Positions 10,431 through 22,826 are shown, numbered from the stretch's first letter. The stretch is DNA of 64,000 nt from Prunus persica (GCF_000346465.2 NC_034009.1:462017-526016); one strand, 5' to 3'. The notes: generated from the sequence alone by a model not told the origin. Program-made: numbers and translations.

Positions 10431-11606
10431 TACGGGCACCAACTTGTTTACCAACTTTTGGATACCAACACATGTGGCACATGACATGGCAACCCCTGTC
10501 ATCTGCCATCTCATCTATTTTAATTACATAATTTGTTAGTGGCCTGAATTGTTTGCTTCTCCTTCGGTACTGAAGCTCCAGTGGGGTCCTGCATATATAC
10601 ACAATAGAAGTTTGAATCAAGTGTTTCTTAATCACAGAGATGCACTAAATTTCTTGATTTATAAGAACTTTTTTGTCAATAAAAACAACCATGTTAGCAT
10701 GATTGTCTTAATAAAGTTTTCCATTTTTTAAGACGAGATCAACAAGCTAGAGAATTTATAAATGACATACCCCAAGCATGAGAAAAGTGAATGCTTGATT
10801 GTCTGCACCAAGATAAATTTCAATCAACCTTCGCAGGTCAGCAAGGCTTGCATCTTTTACAACCTTAAGTGTTGTAATGAACTTCCCTGGATTCTCTTTT
10901 GAAGCCTCCCATTTCACATACACTTCAGTATCTGCATCAGTGACCACATCTGAAGGGTTGTAATTCTCCTTGAAAGCCAAAGCCATCTCATCACATACTC
11001 GACTTTTGTTTCTCTTCTGTCAGTTTCTGCTCATTTTTCTGATTTAACTTATGCAACAGTAGGTGCTGGACTTGTCACATATTGAGAGAGCTCTCTGTAG
11101 TTTCCACAGAGTGTAAATATAGTAAATATGTAGCGGATCCTGACAAGCCTATCATCTGGTCCCCCCCTGCCATCTTCTTCCCCTGGATTTCTGCTTGGCT
11201 GATTCACAGTTGGTGTATGTTGATAATCCTTAGGTAAAGATGTCAGGGATCCCATATTATAATTACTCTGGAGGCTAGACCCATCAACCATGCACTCTCT
11301 TTTCCTCTATAACTTCTTTCTCCACTTCTTTAGCTTCCACATTTTCCTTAAGTCCTTTCTCTTCTTCCATTTCTTCTTCCTCAAAAACAGTGCTTAGGCA
11401 TACCTATATGGTTGTGTACTGCTGTCAGATTGATAAGCAACCCCACCTACATATTTCACCTCACGAGCAAAAGGTTCTTGATCATCCATGTCCAAATCCA
11501 TTGACTTTACCATTCCTCCTGCATCATCACTGGCATAGATCCCTAACAACCTTTTGGCAAACTGGGTTCCTTCATGGTCCTTTGTCCCACTTTCCTTACC
11601 ATTTCC

Positions 11607-11995
11607 TGTTAAAATGTAAACTGCCTAGCTAATTTCAGATTAGTTAGTAAGTTCTATGTCAGTTTATATTCAATCTGTTTTTAATCTTTGTGTTAGCTGA
11701 GTGCCTTGTGCTTATATGCCAGGTGCAATGCTAGAGTCTGTTTTGAATTCCCAGCTGTTAGGACAGCTGTGTATTGCCATGTGTCATACTCACATTGGCT
11801 TACTATTACAAACCGTTAGATTTGAATCTATTGATGTAAGAGAGAACATGTAACAGTCATGAAGGAATATAAGCTTTGCTGCTATGTTCATGCAGAGTAA
11901 GAAAACTGTTAGAACAATCTAAGGCTCACTGCTCTCTCTCTCTCTTTCTCTCTCAGTACATTTTCTTGCTCCTTTTGCAATCCAAATATTCAACA
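11607..11995 (+). repeat. 5' LTR of the Copia element
   Basis: 389 bp; starts TGTT and ends AACA. A short CT run (~11930-11955) is 14 bp shorter than in the 3' LTR. Confidence 0.95.
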
Positions 11996-12107
11996 TGGTA
12001 TCAGGTGCGCAGGTTGGATCTGAATAGAGGGCGTTGAAGCTGTGGGAGCTGAGTCTGGAAATCCAACGAGAAATTTCCTACTCTCAACTCATTGAGTCTG
12101 GTCTCAG

Positions 12108-15100
12108 ATGGCTGGGTCAGGAGGGAGTGATCTTAGAGCTCCAATATTCAATGGGGAGAACTATGAGTTTTGGAAGATTCGAATGAGAACAATTTTCAAA
12201 TCTCATGGAATCTGGAATTTGGTTGAGAAAGGCCTTCAAGTTCCAGATTCAAAAGCTGATAAAGAAGGGTCATCAGATTCAGAGATGGTGTCCTTGTTGA
12301 TGAAGGATGCTAAGGCTCTTGGTATTATCCAAGGTGCGGTTTCAGATGACATCTTCCCCAGAATCTCAAATGAAGAAACCTCAAAAGGTGCTTGGGATAT
12401 CTTGCATCAGGAGTTTCATGGTGACAAGCAAGTCAGATCCATCATGTTGCAGGGTCTGCGTCGAGATTTTGAGTACACCAGGATGAGGGATGATGAGATC
12501 TTGTCTGGATACATCACTCGGTTACTTGAGCTTGTAAATCAGATGAAGGGATATGGGGAAGATCTGACCAAAGGGAGGATAGTTCAAAAACTGCTAATAA
12601 GCTTAACCAAGGAATTTGATCCAGTCTGCTATGTGATTGAGCAAACTAGAGACATTGAAACCATTGAAGTGCAGGAGGTAATTGCAGCATTAAGAGGTTT
12701 TGCTCAGCGCCTTGACAGACATGCAGAAAGCACCACTGAGAAAGCTTTCAGCAGCATGAGCATAAACTCAAAAGGATCTCAATCAAGTTCTAGTTCTGGC
12801 TCTAATAAATCAAAGAAGAACTGGAAGTCCAAGGATAAGAAATGGGATTCTAAACCTCAAAACAATGCCAATCAAGGGGGAAAACCAAGTCAAGGAGACA
12901 AATCTGGAAAATACAAACATTGTGAGAAGTTACACTATGGTGAGTGTTGGTTTAAAGGAAAACCAAAGTGTCATGGCTGCAATCGATTTGGTCATTTTGT
13001 CAAGGACTGTGACCAAGCAAACAAGGCAGGGAAACTTACTAACATTGCAAATCAGGTAACTGAACCTGCCATTATGTTCTATGCATGTCATGCTGCAACA
13101 ATTGGAAAGAATGTGAATATGTGGTATGTTGATAGTGCATGCAGCAATCACATGACTTCCCATGAGTCATTACTTGTAAATGTTGATAAAAGTGTGAAGA
13201 GTAAAGTCAAAATGGGGACTGGTGATCTAGTGCAGTCAATAGGCAAAGGGACTTTGGCTATAGAAATGAAGGGTGTGACTAGATATATCAAAGAAGTCAT
13301 GATTGTACCAGGTTTAGATGAAAATTTGCTAAGTGTAGGTCAAATGATAGAACATGGGCATTGGCTTGTATTTGGTGATAATGCAGTTGATATCTATGGA
13401 GATAGGCAGCTGGAAGATTGCATTGCAAGAGTGCCAATGAAGGGAAACAGATGTTTTCCTTTAAATCTTGACTATGTTAATCCTCCTATGGCAAACAGAG
13501 CAACAGTTGGAGAAACATCCTGGCTGTGGCACAGAAGATTTGGACACTTAAACTATATTAGTTTGAAGTTGTTACAAGAGAGAGATATGGTTCAGGGAAT
13601 GCCTAATTTACAAGAACATGAGAAGGTCTGCTCAGGTTGTGCAGAAAGCAAGAATCACAGAAGCTCTTTTGATAAGGAAGGAGCTTGGAGAGCCACTCAA
13701 CCTCTAGAACTGATTCACTCAGACATTTGTGGTCCAATGCAGACCATCACTCTTGGAGGGAACAGATATTTCCTCATCTTCATTGATGACCACACCAGAA
13801 TGTGTTGGGTGTTCTTCCTACAGCATAAGTCTCAAGCATTCAACATATTCAAAAGGTTCAAAAGCATGGTTGAGCTACAAAGTAGTCATCAAATTAAGAA
13901 GCTAAGAAGTGATAGAGGTGGAGAATACACATCTCTGGATTTCTCAAAGTTCTGTGAAGAGATGGGATTAGAAAGGCAACTGACAGTAGGCTACTCTCCA
14001 CAACAGAATGGAGTTGCAGAGAGAAAGAATCGTACTGTGATGGAAATGGCAAGAGCCATGATGCATGAGAAGAAAATCCCTTTGAAGTTTTGGGCTGAAG
14101 CTGTCAATACAGCTGTATATCTGCAGAACAGATGTCCTACAAGTGCACTGGACAATTCCACTCCATTTGAGAAGTTCAGTGGAAGAAAACCAGGTGTCAA
14201 GCATTTGAGAATATTTGGTTCTCTATGCTATATTCACATCCCCACACAGAAAAGGCACAAGCTGGAAGACACAGGTGAGAAGGGAGTATTTGTAGGATAT
14301 GGTGTATGTGAAAAGGGGTATAGAGTGCTCAACTTGAGAACTCAAAAGATTGAGCTGTCTAGGAGTGTTATTTTTGATGAAGAAGCAATGTGGAATTGGG
14401 AAACCAATGAGGCATTGCAAATCCCTATGTCTTGGGGTGATGGAGTAAGTTCAATTGTATCAGATTTGGATTCAGAACCAAATCTGTTACAGCAACAGAT
14501 TGTACAGTCTCCTATGGAAACACAAACAGGTAATGATGTGCATGCTACTCAAGACTCTGCTCCATTAGAAACTTATGATAACACCCCAAAGAAATGGAAG
14601 AGTTTGAGTGAAGTGTATGCTCAATGCAAGATGAGCATCATTGAACCTGAAAATTTTGAAGAAGCAGTCAAAGATGAAGCTTGGAGGAAGGCTATGACTG
14701 AGGAGATACTTATGATAGAGAAAAACTCCACTTGGGAATTGGTTGACAGGCCAAGTAGTAAACCAATTGTGGGAGTGAAGTGGATATTCAAAATTAAGCT
14801 TAATCTTGATGGCTCCATTCAAAAACATAAAGCAAGACTTGTTGCCAAGGGATACACACAAAAACCAGGGATTGATTTCAATGAAACCTTTGCTCCTGTA
14901 GCAAGGTTAGACACCATTAGAACTCTCATAGCTCTTGCTGCTCAGAAAGGCTGGAAACTATGGCAATTGGATGTCAAGTCAGCCTTCCTAAATGGTGTCC
15001 TTGAAGAAGAAGTTTATATTGATCAACCGGATGGTTTTGTAGTTAAAGGTGATGAGGGTAAGGTGTATAGGTTAAGAAAAGCCCTCTATGGGTTGAAGCA

Positions 15101-16199
15101 GGCTCCAAGGGCCTGGTATAGTGAAATTGACACCTACTTGAATCAGTGTGGTTTTCACAGAAGTCCAAGTGAAGCCACTCTCTATGTGAGAACAAAGGAA
15201 GGTGTGGGAACACTAATAGTGTCAATCTATGTAGATGACATAGTGTACACAGGAAGTAGTGATGAAATGATGAAAGAATTCAAAGCTGAAATGATGTGCA
15301 AGTATGAGATGTCTGATTTGGGTTTACTCCACCATTTTCTTGGTATGGGAGTAACACAAACTGAAGGGAGCATCTTCATTCATCAAAAGAAGTATGCTCT
15401 CACTCTCTTGGATAAGTTTGGACTCAAAGACTGCAAGTCAGTAAGCACTCCATTAGTGGCTACTGATAAATTGAAAAGAGAGGATGGAAGTGATGCTGCA
15501 GATGAAAGTTTGTTCAGAAAAATTGTAGGCAGCCTGCTGTACCTTACTGCAACCAGGCCAGATATCATGTTCTCTGCCTGCCTGCTTGCAAGATTCATGC
15601 ACAACCCTTCTAAGATGCACTATGGGGCAGCTAAAAGGGTTCTAAGGTACATACAAGGCACAATTGACTATGGAATTGAGTATGTGACAGGAAAATCTGC
15701 ACTCTTAGTTGGTTACTGTGACAGTGACTGGAGTGGATCTGAGGAAGATATGAAAAGCACTTCTGGATATGCATTTTCATTTGGAAGTGGTGCTTTTTCA
15801 TGGGCATCAGTCAAACAACACAGTGTGGCTCTCTCTACTGCAGAGGCAGAGTATGTGAGTGCAGCAGAAGCTACATCACAAGCCATTTGGCTCAGGTTTG
15901 TTCTTGAAGATTTTGGGGAAGAACAGACCACTGCAACAACTGTGTTTTGTGACAACACTTCAGCCATAGCAATGGCTAAAAATCCTGTTTTTCATCAACG
16001 GAGCAAGCATATTAAAAGGAAGTTTCATTTTATTAGAGATGCAATACAAGAAGAAGTGATTGAACTGCTCTACTGCAAAGGAGAAGAGCAGATTGCTGAT
16101 ATCTTCACCAAAGCTCTTCCCAAAGACAGGTTTGACTATTTGAGGAGAATGCTTGGAGTGAAATCAGCTAGCACTTTAGAAGGGAGTGTTAAAATGTAA
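12108..16199 (+). CDS. Copia gag-pol polyprotein
   Basis: 1363 residues in one frame. Order: gag (1-~280); CCHC zinc knuckle [14 protein letters not shown] near 288-301; aspartic protease with [10 protein letters not shown] near 340; GAG-pre-integrase zinc region (~480-530, [11 protein letters not shown] and CSGCAESK); integrase with D in HSDICGPM (~541), D in SDRGGEY (~600) and E in GVAERKNR, with 35 residues between the last two (DD35E); reverse transcriptase with YVDD near 1040; RNase H with GYCDSDWSG (~1203) and [13 protein letters not shown] (~1282). Protease-integrase-RT-RNase H order is Copia. The frame reads through the purine tract, so its last codons and TAA lie in the 3' LTR. All catalytic residues I can check are present, so it may still be autonomous. 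Confidence 0.96.
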   Translation: MAGSGGSDLRAPIFNGENYEFWKIRMRTIFKSHGIWNLVEKGLQVPDSKADKEGSSDSEMVSLLMKDAKALGIIQGAVSDDIFPRISNEETSKGAWDILHQEFHGDKQVRSIMLQGLRRDFEYTRMRDDEILSGYITRLLELVNQMKGYGEDLTKGRIVQKLLISLTKEFDPVCYVIEQTRDIETIEVQEVIAALRGFAQRLDRHAESTTEKAFSSMSINSKGSQSSSSSGSNKSKKNWKSKDKKWDSKPQNNANQGGKPSQGDKSGKYKHCEKLHYGECWFKGKPKCHGCNRFGHFVKDCDQANKAGKLTNIANQVTEPAIMFYACHAATIGKNVNMWYVDSACSNHMTSHESLLVNVDKSVKSKVKMGTGDLVQSIGKGTLAIEMKGVTRYIKEVMIVPGLDENLLSVGQMIEHGHWLVFGDNAVDIYGDRQLEDCIARVPMKGNRCFPLNLDYVNPPMANRATVGETSWLWHRRFGHLNYISLKLLQERDMVQGMPNLQEHEKVCSGCAESKNHRSSFDKEGAWRATQPLELIHSDICGPMQTITLGGNRYFLIFIDDHTRMCWVFFLQHKSQAFNIFKRFKSMVELQSSHQIKKLRSDRGGEYTSLDFSKFCEEMGLERQLTVGYSPQQNGVAERKNRTVMEMARAMMHEKKIPLKFWAEAVNTAVYLQNRCPTSALDNSTPFEKFSGRKPGVKHLRIFGSLCYIHIPTQKRHKLEDTGEKGVFVGYGVCEKGYRVLNLRTQKIELSRSVIFDEEAMWNWETNEALQIPMSWGDGVSSIVSDLDSEPNLLQQQIVQSPMETQTGNDVHATQDSAPLETYDNTPKKWKSLSEVYAQCKMSIIEPENFEEAVKDEAWRKAMTEEILMIEKNSTWELVDRPSSKPIVGVKWIFKIKLNLDGSIQKHKARLVAKGYTQKPGIDFNETFAPVARLDTIRTLIALAAQKGWKLWQLDVKSAFLNGVLEEEVYIDQPDGFVVKGDEGKVYRLRKALYGLKQAPRAWYSEIDTYLNQCGFHRSPSEATLYVRTKEGVGTLIVSIYVDDIVYTGSSDEMMKEFKAEMMCKYEMSDLGLLHHFLGMGVTQTEGSIFIHQKKYALTLLDKFGLKDCKSVSTPLVATDKLKREDGSDAADESLFRKIVGSLLYLTATRPDIMFSACLLARFMHNPSKMHYGAAKRVLRYIQGTIDYGIEYVTGKSALLVGYCDSDWSGSEEDMKSTSGYAFSFGSGAFSWASVKQHSVALSTAEAEYVSAAEATSQAIWLRFVLEDFGEEQTTATTVFCDNTSAIAMAKNPVFHQRSKHIKRKFHFIRDAIQEEVIELLYCKGEEQIADIFTKALPKDRFDYLRRMLGVKSASTLEGSVKM

Positions 16200-16511
16200 A
16201 CTGCCTAGCTAATTTCAGATTAGTTAGTAAGTTCTATGTCAGTTTATATTCAATCTGTTTTTAATCTTTGTGTTAGCTGAGTGCCTTGTGCTTATATGCC
16301 AGGTGCAATGCTAGAGTCTGTTTTGAATTCCCAGCTGTTAGGACAGCTGTGTATTGCCATGTGTCATACTCACATTGGCTTACTATTACAAACCGTTAGA
16401 TTTGAATCTACTGATGTAAGAGAGAACATGTAACAGTCATGAAGGAATATAAGCTCTGCTGCTATGTTCATGCAGAGTAAGAAAACTGTTAGAACAATCT
16501 AAGGCTCACTG

Positions 16512-16548
<37 letters not shown>

Positions 16549-16589
16549 AGTACATTTTCTTGCTCCCTTTGCAATCCAAATATTCAACA
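16187..16589 (+). repeat. 3' LTR of the Copia element
   Basis: 403 bp, nearly identical to the 5' LTR apart from a longer CT microsatellite (~16511-16545) and about three substitutions. Confidence 0.95.
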
Positions 16590-17304
16590 TTTCCATCACC
16601 TGAGCGGCATAGCTCAAGCTCAATTTTCTCCAACCGCCGCCTCAGTATTTCAACTTCCTGCTGCTGCTGCAATATCCTTTCTTCCATTCTCTTCCTCTCC
16701 AATTCAACAAACTCATTTTCCATACGCTGGCATTCCTCCAACTTCTTTTCCAACTCACGTTACAGAGTCTGGGCCACTTCAGTCACCTTCAAGTTGATTT
16801 CTTCCTCCTTTTTCCCAGATCCCGTCCCTTCCACAAGCTCAAATTTAGCTCTCAGTGCAGCAACCTCTTCTTCTTTCTTCTGTAACTCCCTGTGTGCTTC
16901 ATTTCGCTCTTTCTCTTTGAGCTTATTTTCCCTTTGCAGTTTAAGGATGAATTCATCCATGGCAGCAATCCTTGATCCTAAAATAACAGCAGATGAATCT
17001 TCAGTCCCAATTTTATCCTTGATTGGCGTATGAGGATCACGGACAATACATTTTGCTTTTGCACCATATTCAAGAGTGGAGATTGTCTTGTGTATTTCCT
17101 TTGGGTCTGGGCTTGCACACAGTACCATTAAAATTTTTGTTTTAGCATCTTCGAAAGAATCCTGCACAAAAAGAACATGAGAACTGTCATTCACATACAA
17201 GGTTAGGGGGCAGGGCACCATATAATCCTTAGTAACTGACATTAGTGTGAATAAAACTTACCTGTAGAAGCATGGTCAGTTTGCTGTCACTGAAAGGCAC
17301 ATGA

Positions 17305-17801
17305 TGATGTAGAACAGATGGCAGATTTTATCGCGATTGAGCTAGAAAAAGGACGTAGCGGGAATATGCAGTTTTGTCGTCCAAGCTCCGATTAGGACGC
17401 AAAATACCTTTTCGGAAAGGGAACGACGCCACGAGTGTAACTCACAGCTTTGCTGTGACATAAGGTGGATTTTGGCATTCTGAGGTCGTTTGGCCTTCCA
17501 AAACTGCAGTTAAAGTTTGGTAGTTAATTTTCCAATAAATTCTGTTTTGGACAGTTTAGGAGTTACGTTATTAAGACTCCAAATTAATCCTGTTTTTTTC
17601 AGTTTTATGTAATAACTCCCCTAGTAGTTGAAGGGTTGAGGGTTGTTGAGAATTGTGTATTTAGACAGGTTTGTCTAATGTTTCTGGCAACTCAATTTTT
17701 AATAACATTATTCCAAGAGAGCTTCTCTTAATTTTCTGGTGGAATCCAGTTTTATTGTTACTCAAAGTTTCGCTTGAAACCTTTGTGCTTGTGCTGCGTC
17801 A
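17305..17801. mobile_element. Solo LTR inside a kinesin exon
   Basis: A 497-bp insertion starting TGATGTAGAAC and ending GCTGCGTCA divides the exon encoding GDSHVPF..DSKLTM. The flanking 5-bp duplication CATGA (17300-17304 and 17802-17806) is perfect and can be read as CACATGA on both sides. It has TG...CA ends, no frame and no second copy beside it, as expected after LTR-LTR recombination. It is unlike the Copia LTR at 11607. Confidence 0.82.
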
Positions 17802-18213
17802 CATGAGAATCACCATTGGCAATGGATTCAACCACTCTTTTGAGAGCTATGTTTCCTTGGTTGATCTTTGCAGTCTGTGAATTCAATATAACCATAATTT
17901 AACATTTGTTACAATGACAATGAAACTGCATACAGTATATCAGCATAAATTAAGCACCACCAAGACATTACCTGCATTTTTGCCTTAAATCCAATTTGGC
18001 CAGCTTGCTCAATATTTTCAGAGCCAGCCATGTCCACAAGCATCAAGCGTCCTTCTACTGTTGGGACATCAAGGATTATCTGTGCAGAAATAGAAAGCAA
18101 GTTATATACAACTAGTGACAAGACTTGGGGAAGAATGATCATATATTTGAAAGTCCAAGGGAATCCTATCATGCAATGGCTCCGAGAACTTCTTTCATTG
18201 CAAATAGTACTTC

Positions 18214-19330
18214 TTTAATAATACTAATTAATTATATTTAATTATCTTAAATAATTTTGTGGAATTTAAAATTATTTTTAAAATAGTTTCAATTATTTAA
18301 AAATTCTAGAAAATTATTTTAGTATTCTAAAAATGGAATTTTAGTCTCCAAACCCTAAATCCAATTATCGAACCAAAAACCATAGTTTTCGAACCAAAAA
18401 TCATAGTTTTCGAACTTATCCGAACTTGTTCCATAACCGTTCGCAAGCCTCGATTAGGCTTGGATAATCACGTAACTCGACCTAGGGCTTTACGATTTAG
18501 GTTTCGCTCTCAATCTTGGGTTAGTATGATGTGACCGAACCTAACCTAGACATGTCTTGGTGAATTTTAATTCGATTTGGGCATTAAATAATACATAATA
18601 CTTAATTATAAAAAAGATGGGACTTGGGCTATGGGGAAATGTAATAAAGACACCAAAACGAAAAATAAGTAATTTATTTTTTCGTTTTTGCACAGCAGAA
18701 TTAAATTAGTAACATATTTAAATATTCACTAAAGAAATAATAATTAATACATAATTACTAATATAATATACTGTTAAGATATTATATTTGGAGTATAGCC
18801 GCACGGCTATACTTATAAAATGTTCTAAACATTCTATTTTGGAGAATCGCCGTGCGGCTATACGGTTTACATGTCATATTTATTGAGTATAGCCGCGCGG
18901 CTATACTATTAATTTTAAATGTATAGCCGCGCGGCTATACTCTTTGAATATATTATGTTTTAATTACTTCTATTTATTTAATGAAGAATTAGCATTTAAA
19001 TATTTTAATTAATTTCATAAAAATTACTTAATTAATTATATTTAATTATCTTAAATAATTTTCTAGAATTTAAAATTATTTTTAAAATAGTTTCAATTAT
19101 TTAAAAATTCTAGAAAATTATTTTAGTATTCTAAAAATGGAATTTTAGTTTCCAAACCCTAAATCCAAGTTTTAAACTTATCTGGACTTGTTCCATAACC
19201 GTTCGCAAGCCTCGAACCCTAATTGTAAACCTATTGTAGGGTACTTAGGACTTGATTAAGCTTGGATAATCACGTAACTTGACTCAGGGCTTTATGATTT
19301 AGGTTTCGCTCTCAATCTTGTGATCAAAAT
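18214..19330. repeat. Noncoding repeat family, two direct copies flanking palindrome cluster B
   Basis: About 300 bp at 18214-18535 recurs at 19028-19325, with shared landmarks (TTTAATTATCTTAAATAATTTT, CCAAACCCTAAATCCAA, CCATAACCGTTCGCAAGCCTC, GGCTTGGATAATCACGTAACT, GATTTAGGTTTCGCTCTCAATC). A third partial copy is at ~23080-23282. The left copy abuts the pseudogene's upstream intron. No coding capacity seen; probably part of a transposon. Confidence 0.75.
18793..18940. repeat. Palindrome cluster B
   Basis: Four 20-bp units of the GTATAGCCG-NN-CGGCTATAC type start at 18793 (centre CA), 18844 (TG, left arm degraded), 18887 (CG) and 18921 (CG), with AT-rich spacers. They lie between the two direct repeat copies at 18214 and 19028. 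Confidence 0.9.
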
Positions 19331-20407
19331 ATATATATTGCATGTTATATATCAGATCAAATACTGCAAATTTAGTCATAGCTAGCTTAGTGGAATTTGT
19401 AATTTTTACTTCAAGACCATAGTTCATCCCAAGTTATTCTTGAATAAGTTCGAGAATGATTAGAACAAAATACAAGCAATCATTCATAACTACAGATTAA
19501 CGAAATCCTCCCCTACTTGTGCATAACAAACAATCTTCTTTAATTTGCTAGCTATAAGTTTGACAGAAATGTTTTCTTCATCCTCATTCATTGTGTCTCC
19601 AAACAAAGTCCTATTTTAATATAAGCTTTTAGAAGAGAAGATGAAAAGAACTAAAGATAGATCCTCATATGGATCTTATATTAACCAAGCTCTCATTATT
19701 CTTGCTTCGGCTGCCAATGCAGGTATTGATTATAGAAGAGGCACAAACAAAAGATGCAAAGCCTGCAATAAGCAAGAAAACCACTAGTCATCAGAAAACT
19801 CCTCTTTGGTAGATATCCACTAAATCAGATGACCTGAAGCTTCAGAATTAGAGACGCATATACTCTATGTACAGTCAAGTTGATGTGGCATTCACAAAAA
19901 CACAAACAATATCTGTAGATTGATTCAAATCATCGACCGTAATGAGCATAGCCACTTGGCAGTTAGAGCCTTTAGAGGTGTAGGTTGCGAAGGTGATGAT
20001 GTCCTCGTTCGTTGATCCACTATAATTCATGGCTGGTTAATGTTTGTGATTTACAAAGTTTTAAAGACAACTTAAACCTCAGAAAAAAAACACAGAAAAA
20101 CAAAAACAAAACAGGAGGGCATGGAAAGTGCAAACAAGTCACACCTATGGGCATCATCATATTGGCCTATTGTTCCAGTTTGTAGCAACAAAGCATCACC
20201 TCATCATATTAGGCAATCGAGCTGTCAAGGATACAGTTCTTTATTTAATGCCTGAGGAATACACTGGTGAGAGCAGAATCACAAAGAAAAGAGGTCACCA
20301 AAAGACGAAATGCCTACGGAATACACATTTTTTATGGACAAAAAACCAAACCACTTATGGCAGTTCTGTTTGGTTTTTACACTAAAAAATTGTAATCTTA
20401 AATAGGA
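19331..20407. other. Intergenic region with one possible small exon
   Basis: No firm gene. On the minus strand an ATG at 20028-20030 opens ~51 codons (MNYSGSTNEDIITFATYTSK...) to a stop near 19876; the composition looks more protein-like than its surroundings, but I do not recognise it and no partner exon is clear. Confidence 0.3.
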
Positions 20408-21006
20408 TCGAAAATTCGGCCTAGGCGGCTCCTAGGCGCTAGGCGGGAGCACACCACCGCGATTTCACCCTAATCATTAGGGGTAGGCGCCAGGGAGTTA
20501 GGCGCGCCTGCCTAGGCGGCCTAGGCGGGTCTAGGCGGGTCTAGGCGGCCTGGGCGGGTCTAGGCGGGCGTTTGGACGTTGAGGAGCGGACGAAGGGCGG
20601 TTGAAGCGCGCAGGAGCCGCTGCTTGTCAGGAAGAAAGACTGAGAGACAGAGAGAGGAAGGAGAAGGTGACGCTGGGAAGAATACGATATCTGACCTAAT
20701 TTTTAATATAACTAACGGGTTGGATTTTGTAAAAAATGGCCTTAAACATTGTATTAAAATGGGCCTATTTTTACGTTTTTTTTGCAGTTTTTTTTAAATA
20801 TCAAGGTTAATGAAAATACAAAAATAAAAGTCAGATAATATCAAGGTTGGAAAATATTCTCTTTTATATATCTGATTATTTTGCATGATTTTTGTATAAA
20901 TTTATAATATAAAATAATTATTAAAAAAGAGGTGTTTAGGCCCCGATTACTCATCTAGGCTTTAGGCCCATGCTTGCTGCCCACCTACCGCCTACGCATT
21001 TTTCGA
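20408..21006. mobile_element. Nonautonomous TIR element, GC-rich CCTAGGCGG ends
   Basis: The left end TCGAAAATTCGGCCTAGGCG and the reverse complement of the right end (TCGAAAAATGCGTAGGCGG) match as imperfect terminal inverted repeats. Many CTAGGCGGG-type short repeats fill 20415-20570, in sharp contrast with the AT-rich surroundings. The interior has no transposase. It resembles widespread plant hAT-like nonautonomous elements; superfamily is an inference and no target duplication was found. Confidence 0.55.
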
Positions 21007-22500
21007 ACATATATTAAAAAAAGACAAGCATATATATGAAAATGGTCATTTTCCAAATAAAGCCCACACCCTTAAGACACCTGAATGCAACATTGCATTC
21101 CTAGTCGTGACTCCTAGTTGGGATGAGTTATGAAAAAGATGGAAATGTAAGAATGGAAAAAAAAAAACAAATTATATGATGTCTAGAAACAGTAATGGCA
21201 CAAAGAGTAAAACATTAAATCCCATATCAATATTTTTGCATATAATCGGTCCAAACAGCTCAACATCATAAGTACATTTAGAAAGAAAAAAAAAAAAGAC
21301 ATGGAATTCGAAGTTCAAACCTTTTCGGGTAAAACTGACGAAGTAAAGAATGGAACTAATGAAAACACAAAGACTTAAACAATGGGCTTGCATAAAGTAA
21401 TATAAGTAGGAAAGGATCCTGAGTCTGGAGAGATATTATAGGGAGGATCACTTGTGTGGGGGTGCATGTTATGACCCTCCATCCTTTTGCTTTTGAAATG
21501 GGAAGCATTCATTACTTGACTAGGAAGAAATCTCCATCTTCACCGTAACCTACAAATTCTGTTGGAGAATTTGGTTGAAGGATGCTACTTTTCCTCCAAA
21601 ACATCACAGAAATTATATATTAGAAAATTGTAATTTATATTGATACAGTCGATTAAATAAAATCAATGAAATTATAGCAAAATACTTATCTTTTGGGATG
21701 TAGAGGTTGGTCTCCATTGATACTTGAGTAGAATAATAGTTTTAGGTTGAGGCGTGCCATTCACTGTCCTTAAGAGTAGATTTCGCCCCTAAGAGATAAT
21801 GTCTCGGTGTAGCAAGGTTGTATGCATGGCGCCCTACTCTCCAAGATACTACAACCTATGACCCTCATAAACGTACACTCGCAATACTTAGATCGGATGA
21901 ACAACCCGAATATTTCCCTCAAGGTTTATATGAAAGGAAAATAACCTCATATATTATTTCCTACTAAAGAGAATGGGCTTAAATATATAGTTAGTCGCCT
22001 CAACAAGAAGCTAAGGCATTAAAAGAAATAGTAACAAAACAACATAATTGTCTGCCCGTTTTCACAAACTTAACAGCTATAATATCACCAAATTAATAGC
22101 AAAACAAAGTAGCAATTGCAAAATAGAAATTGGTCAACCAAAACTGACGCAAATGAATTTTGAATTCAAATCTTTAAATGCCAAAAGCATTGAAAAACAA
22201 TTAAGTTTGTATGAAATTGCCACACCAAAGCTTTTAGAATAAATCTGCATACAGACCTTTAAAACAAATCAATAATTATCCCAATTGAAGCCTAAAATTG
22301 TTCCAACTAAAACTCACGCAAATAAGCTTTTGAAATCATAACACTCAATTCATACAATAAATTTACAAAATAAATTCAGTTTAAAATTGCAATTAAACCA
22401 CACGAAATCTAGAAACATAAAATAAATAATAAAATAAATTTTGTATTTCGAAATACTCACAAAAATTCCAACAATCCCCCACATATTTCAAAATACAAAA
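21007..22500. other. AT-rich intergenic region
   Basis: No supported gene, RNA or element. The sequence includes poly-A-rich tracts and short meaningless frames. Confidence 0.5.
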
Positions 22501-22570
22501 GGTCTGAAGGGAATGTGAAAATTCAATGCATTCGTCGGGAGAGGTGTTTTCCTAGTTTGCTATTTACAGG

Positions 22571-22826
22571 GTATAGTCGGGTGGCTATACTTTAAAATAT
22601 TCCTTTTGGTGTATAGCCGTGCGGCTATACCGTTAAGATATTATATTTGTAGAGTATAGCCTCCCGGCGATACCTATAAAATATTCTAAACATTCTATTT
22701 TGGAGTATAGCCGGCCGGCTATACCATTTACATATTATATTTATGGAGTATAGCCGCCCGTCTATACTATTTAAACGTATAGAATAGTAAATAGAATATT
22801 TTATAGGTATAGTCGTGCAGCGATAC
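22571..22826. repeat. Palindrome cluster C
   Basis: Six 20-bp units start at 22571 (centre GG, degraded), 22611 (TG), 22654 (CC, degraded), 22705 (GC), 22748 (CC) and 22807 (TG, degraded), again in AT-rich spacers. The variant right arm CGGCGATAC or CAGCGATAC appears at 22654 and 22807 and also in clusters A and D. Confidence 0.88.

Larger units (their letters stand above)
11607..16589 (+). mobile_element. Full-length Ty1/Copia LTR retrotransposon, apparently intact and young
   Basis: LTRs are 11607-11995 (389 bp) and 16187-16589 (403 bp), each TGTTAAAATG...TTCAACA. A perfect 5-bp target duplication TTTCC flanks it (11602-11606 and 16590-16594). The primer site TGGTATCAGGTG begins at 11997; a purine tract AGAAGGGAG ends at 16186. 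The LTRs differ by about three substitutions plus a CT-repeat length change. One unbroken gag-pol frame lies between. It interrupts a coiled-coil exon of the KIN-10A-like pseudogene, in opposite orientation. Confidence 0.97.
10520..18079 (-). pseudogene. KIN-10A-like kinesin (PAKRP2 type), 5'-truncated pseudogene
   Basis: Minus-strand exon pieces: 17972-18079 (switch II region, LMLVDMAGSENIEQAG); 17807-17874 plus 17262-17304 (KINQGNIALKRVVESIANGDSHVPF..DSKLTMLLQ), split by a solo LTR; 17163 down to 16590 (rest of motor, neck and coiled coil rich in E, K, R), continuing at 11606 to ~11390 across the Copia insertion; ~11390-11050; 10986-~10765; and 10520-10588 (GDPTGASVPKEK, then TAA). KIN-10A is a plus-end kinesin of the phragmoplast. 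Lesions: no P-loop/N-terminal motor half upstream of 18079, an in-frame TAA at 16760-16762, frameshifts near 11397 and 11290, R-to-S in the conserved RDSK motif, and two insertions. Family identity rests on remembered protein similarity. Confidence 0.85.

Noticed and set aside
12930..15967. Several minus-strand frames inside the Copia element
   Set aside because: They are antisense shadows of the intact gag-pol frame.
20579..20797. Arg-rich 72-codon frame
   Set aside because: It lies inside the GC-rich TIR element and reflects CTAGGCGG-type repeats, not a gene.
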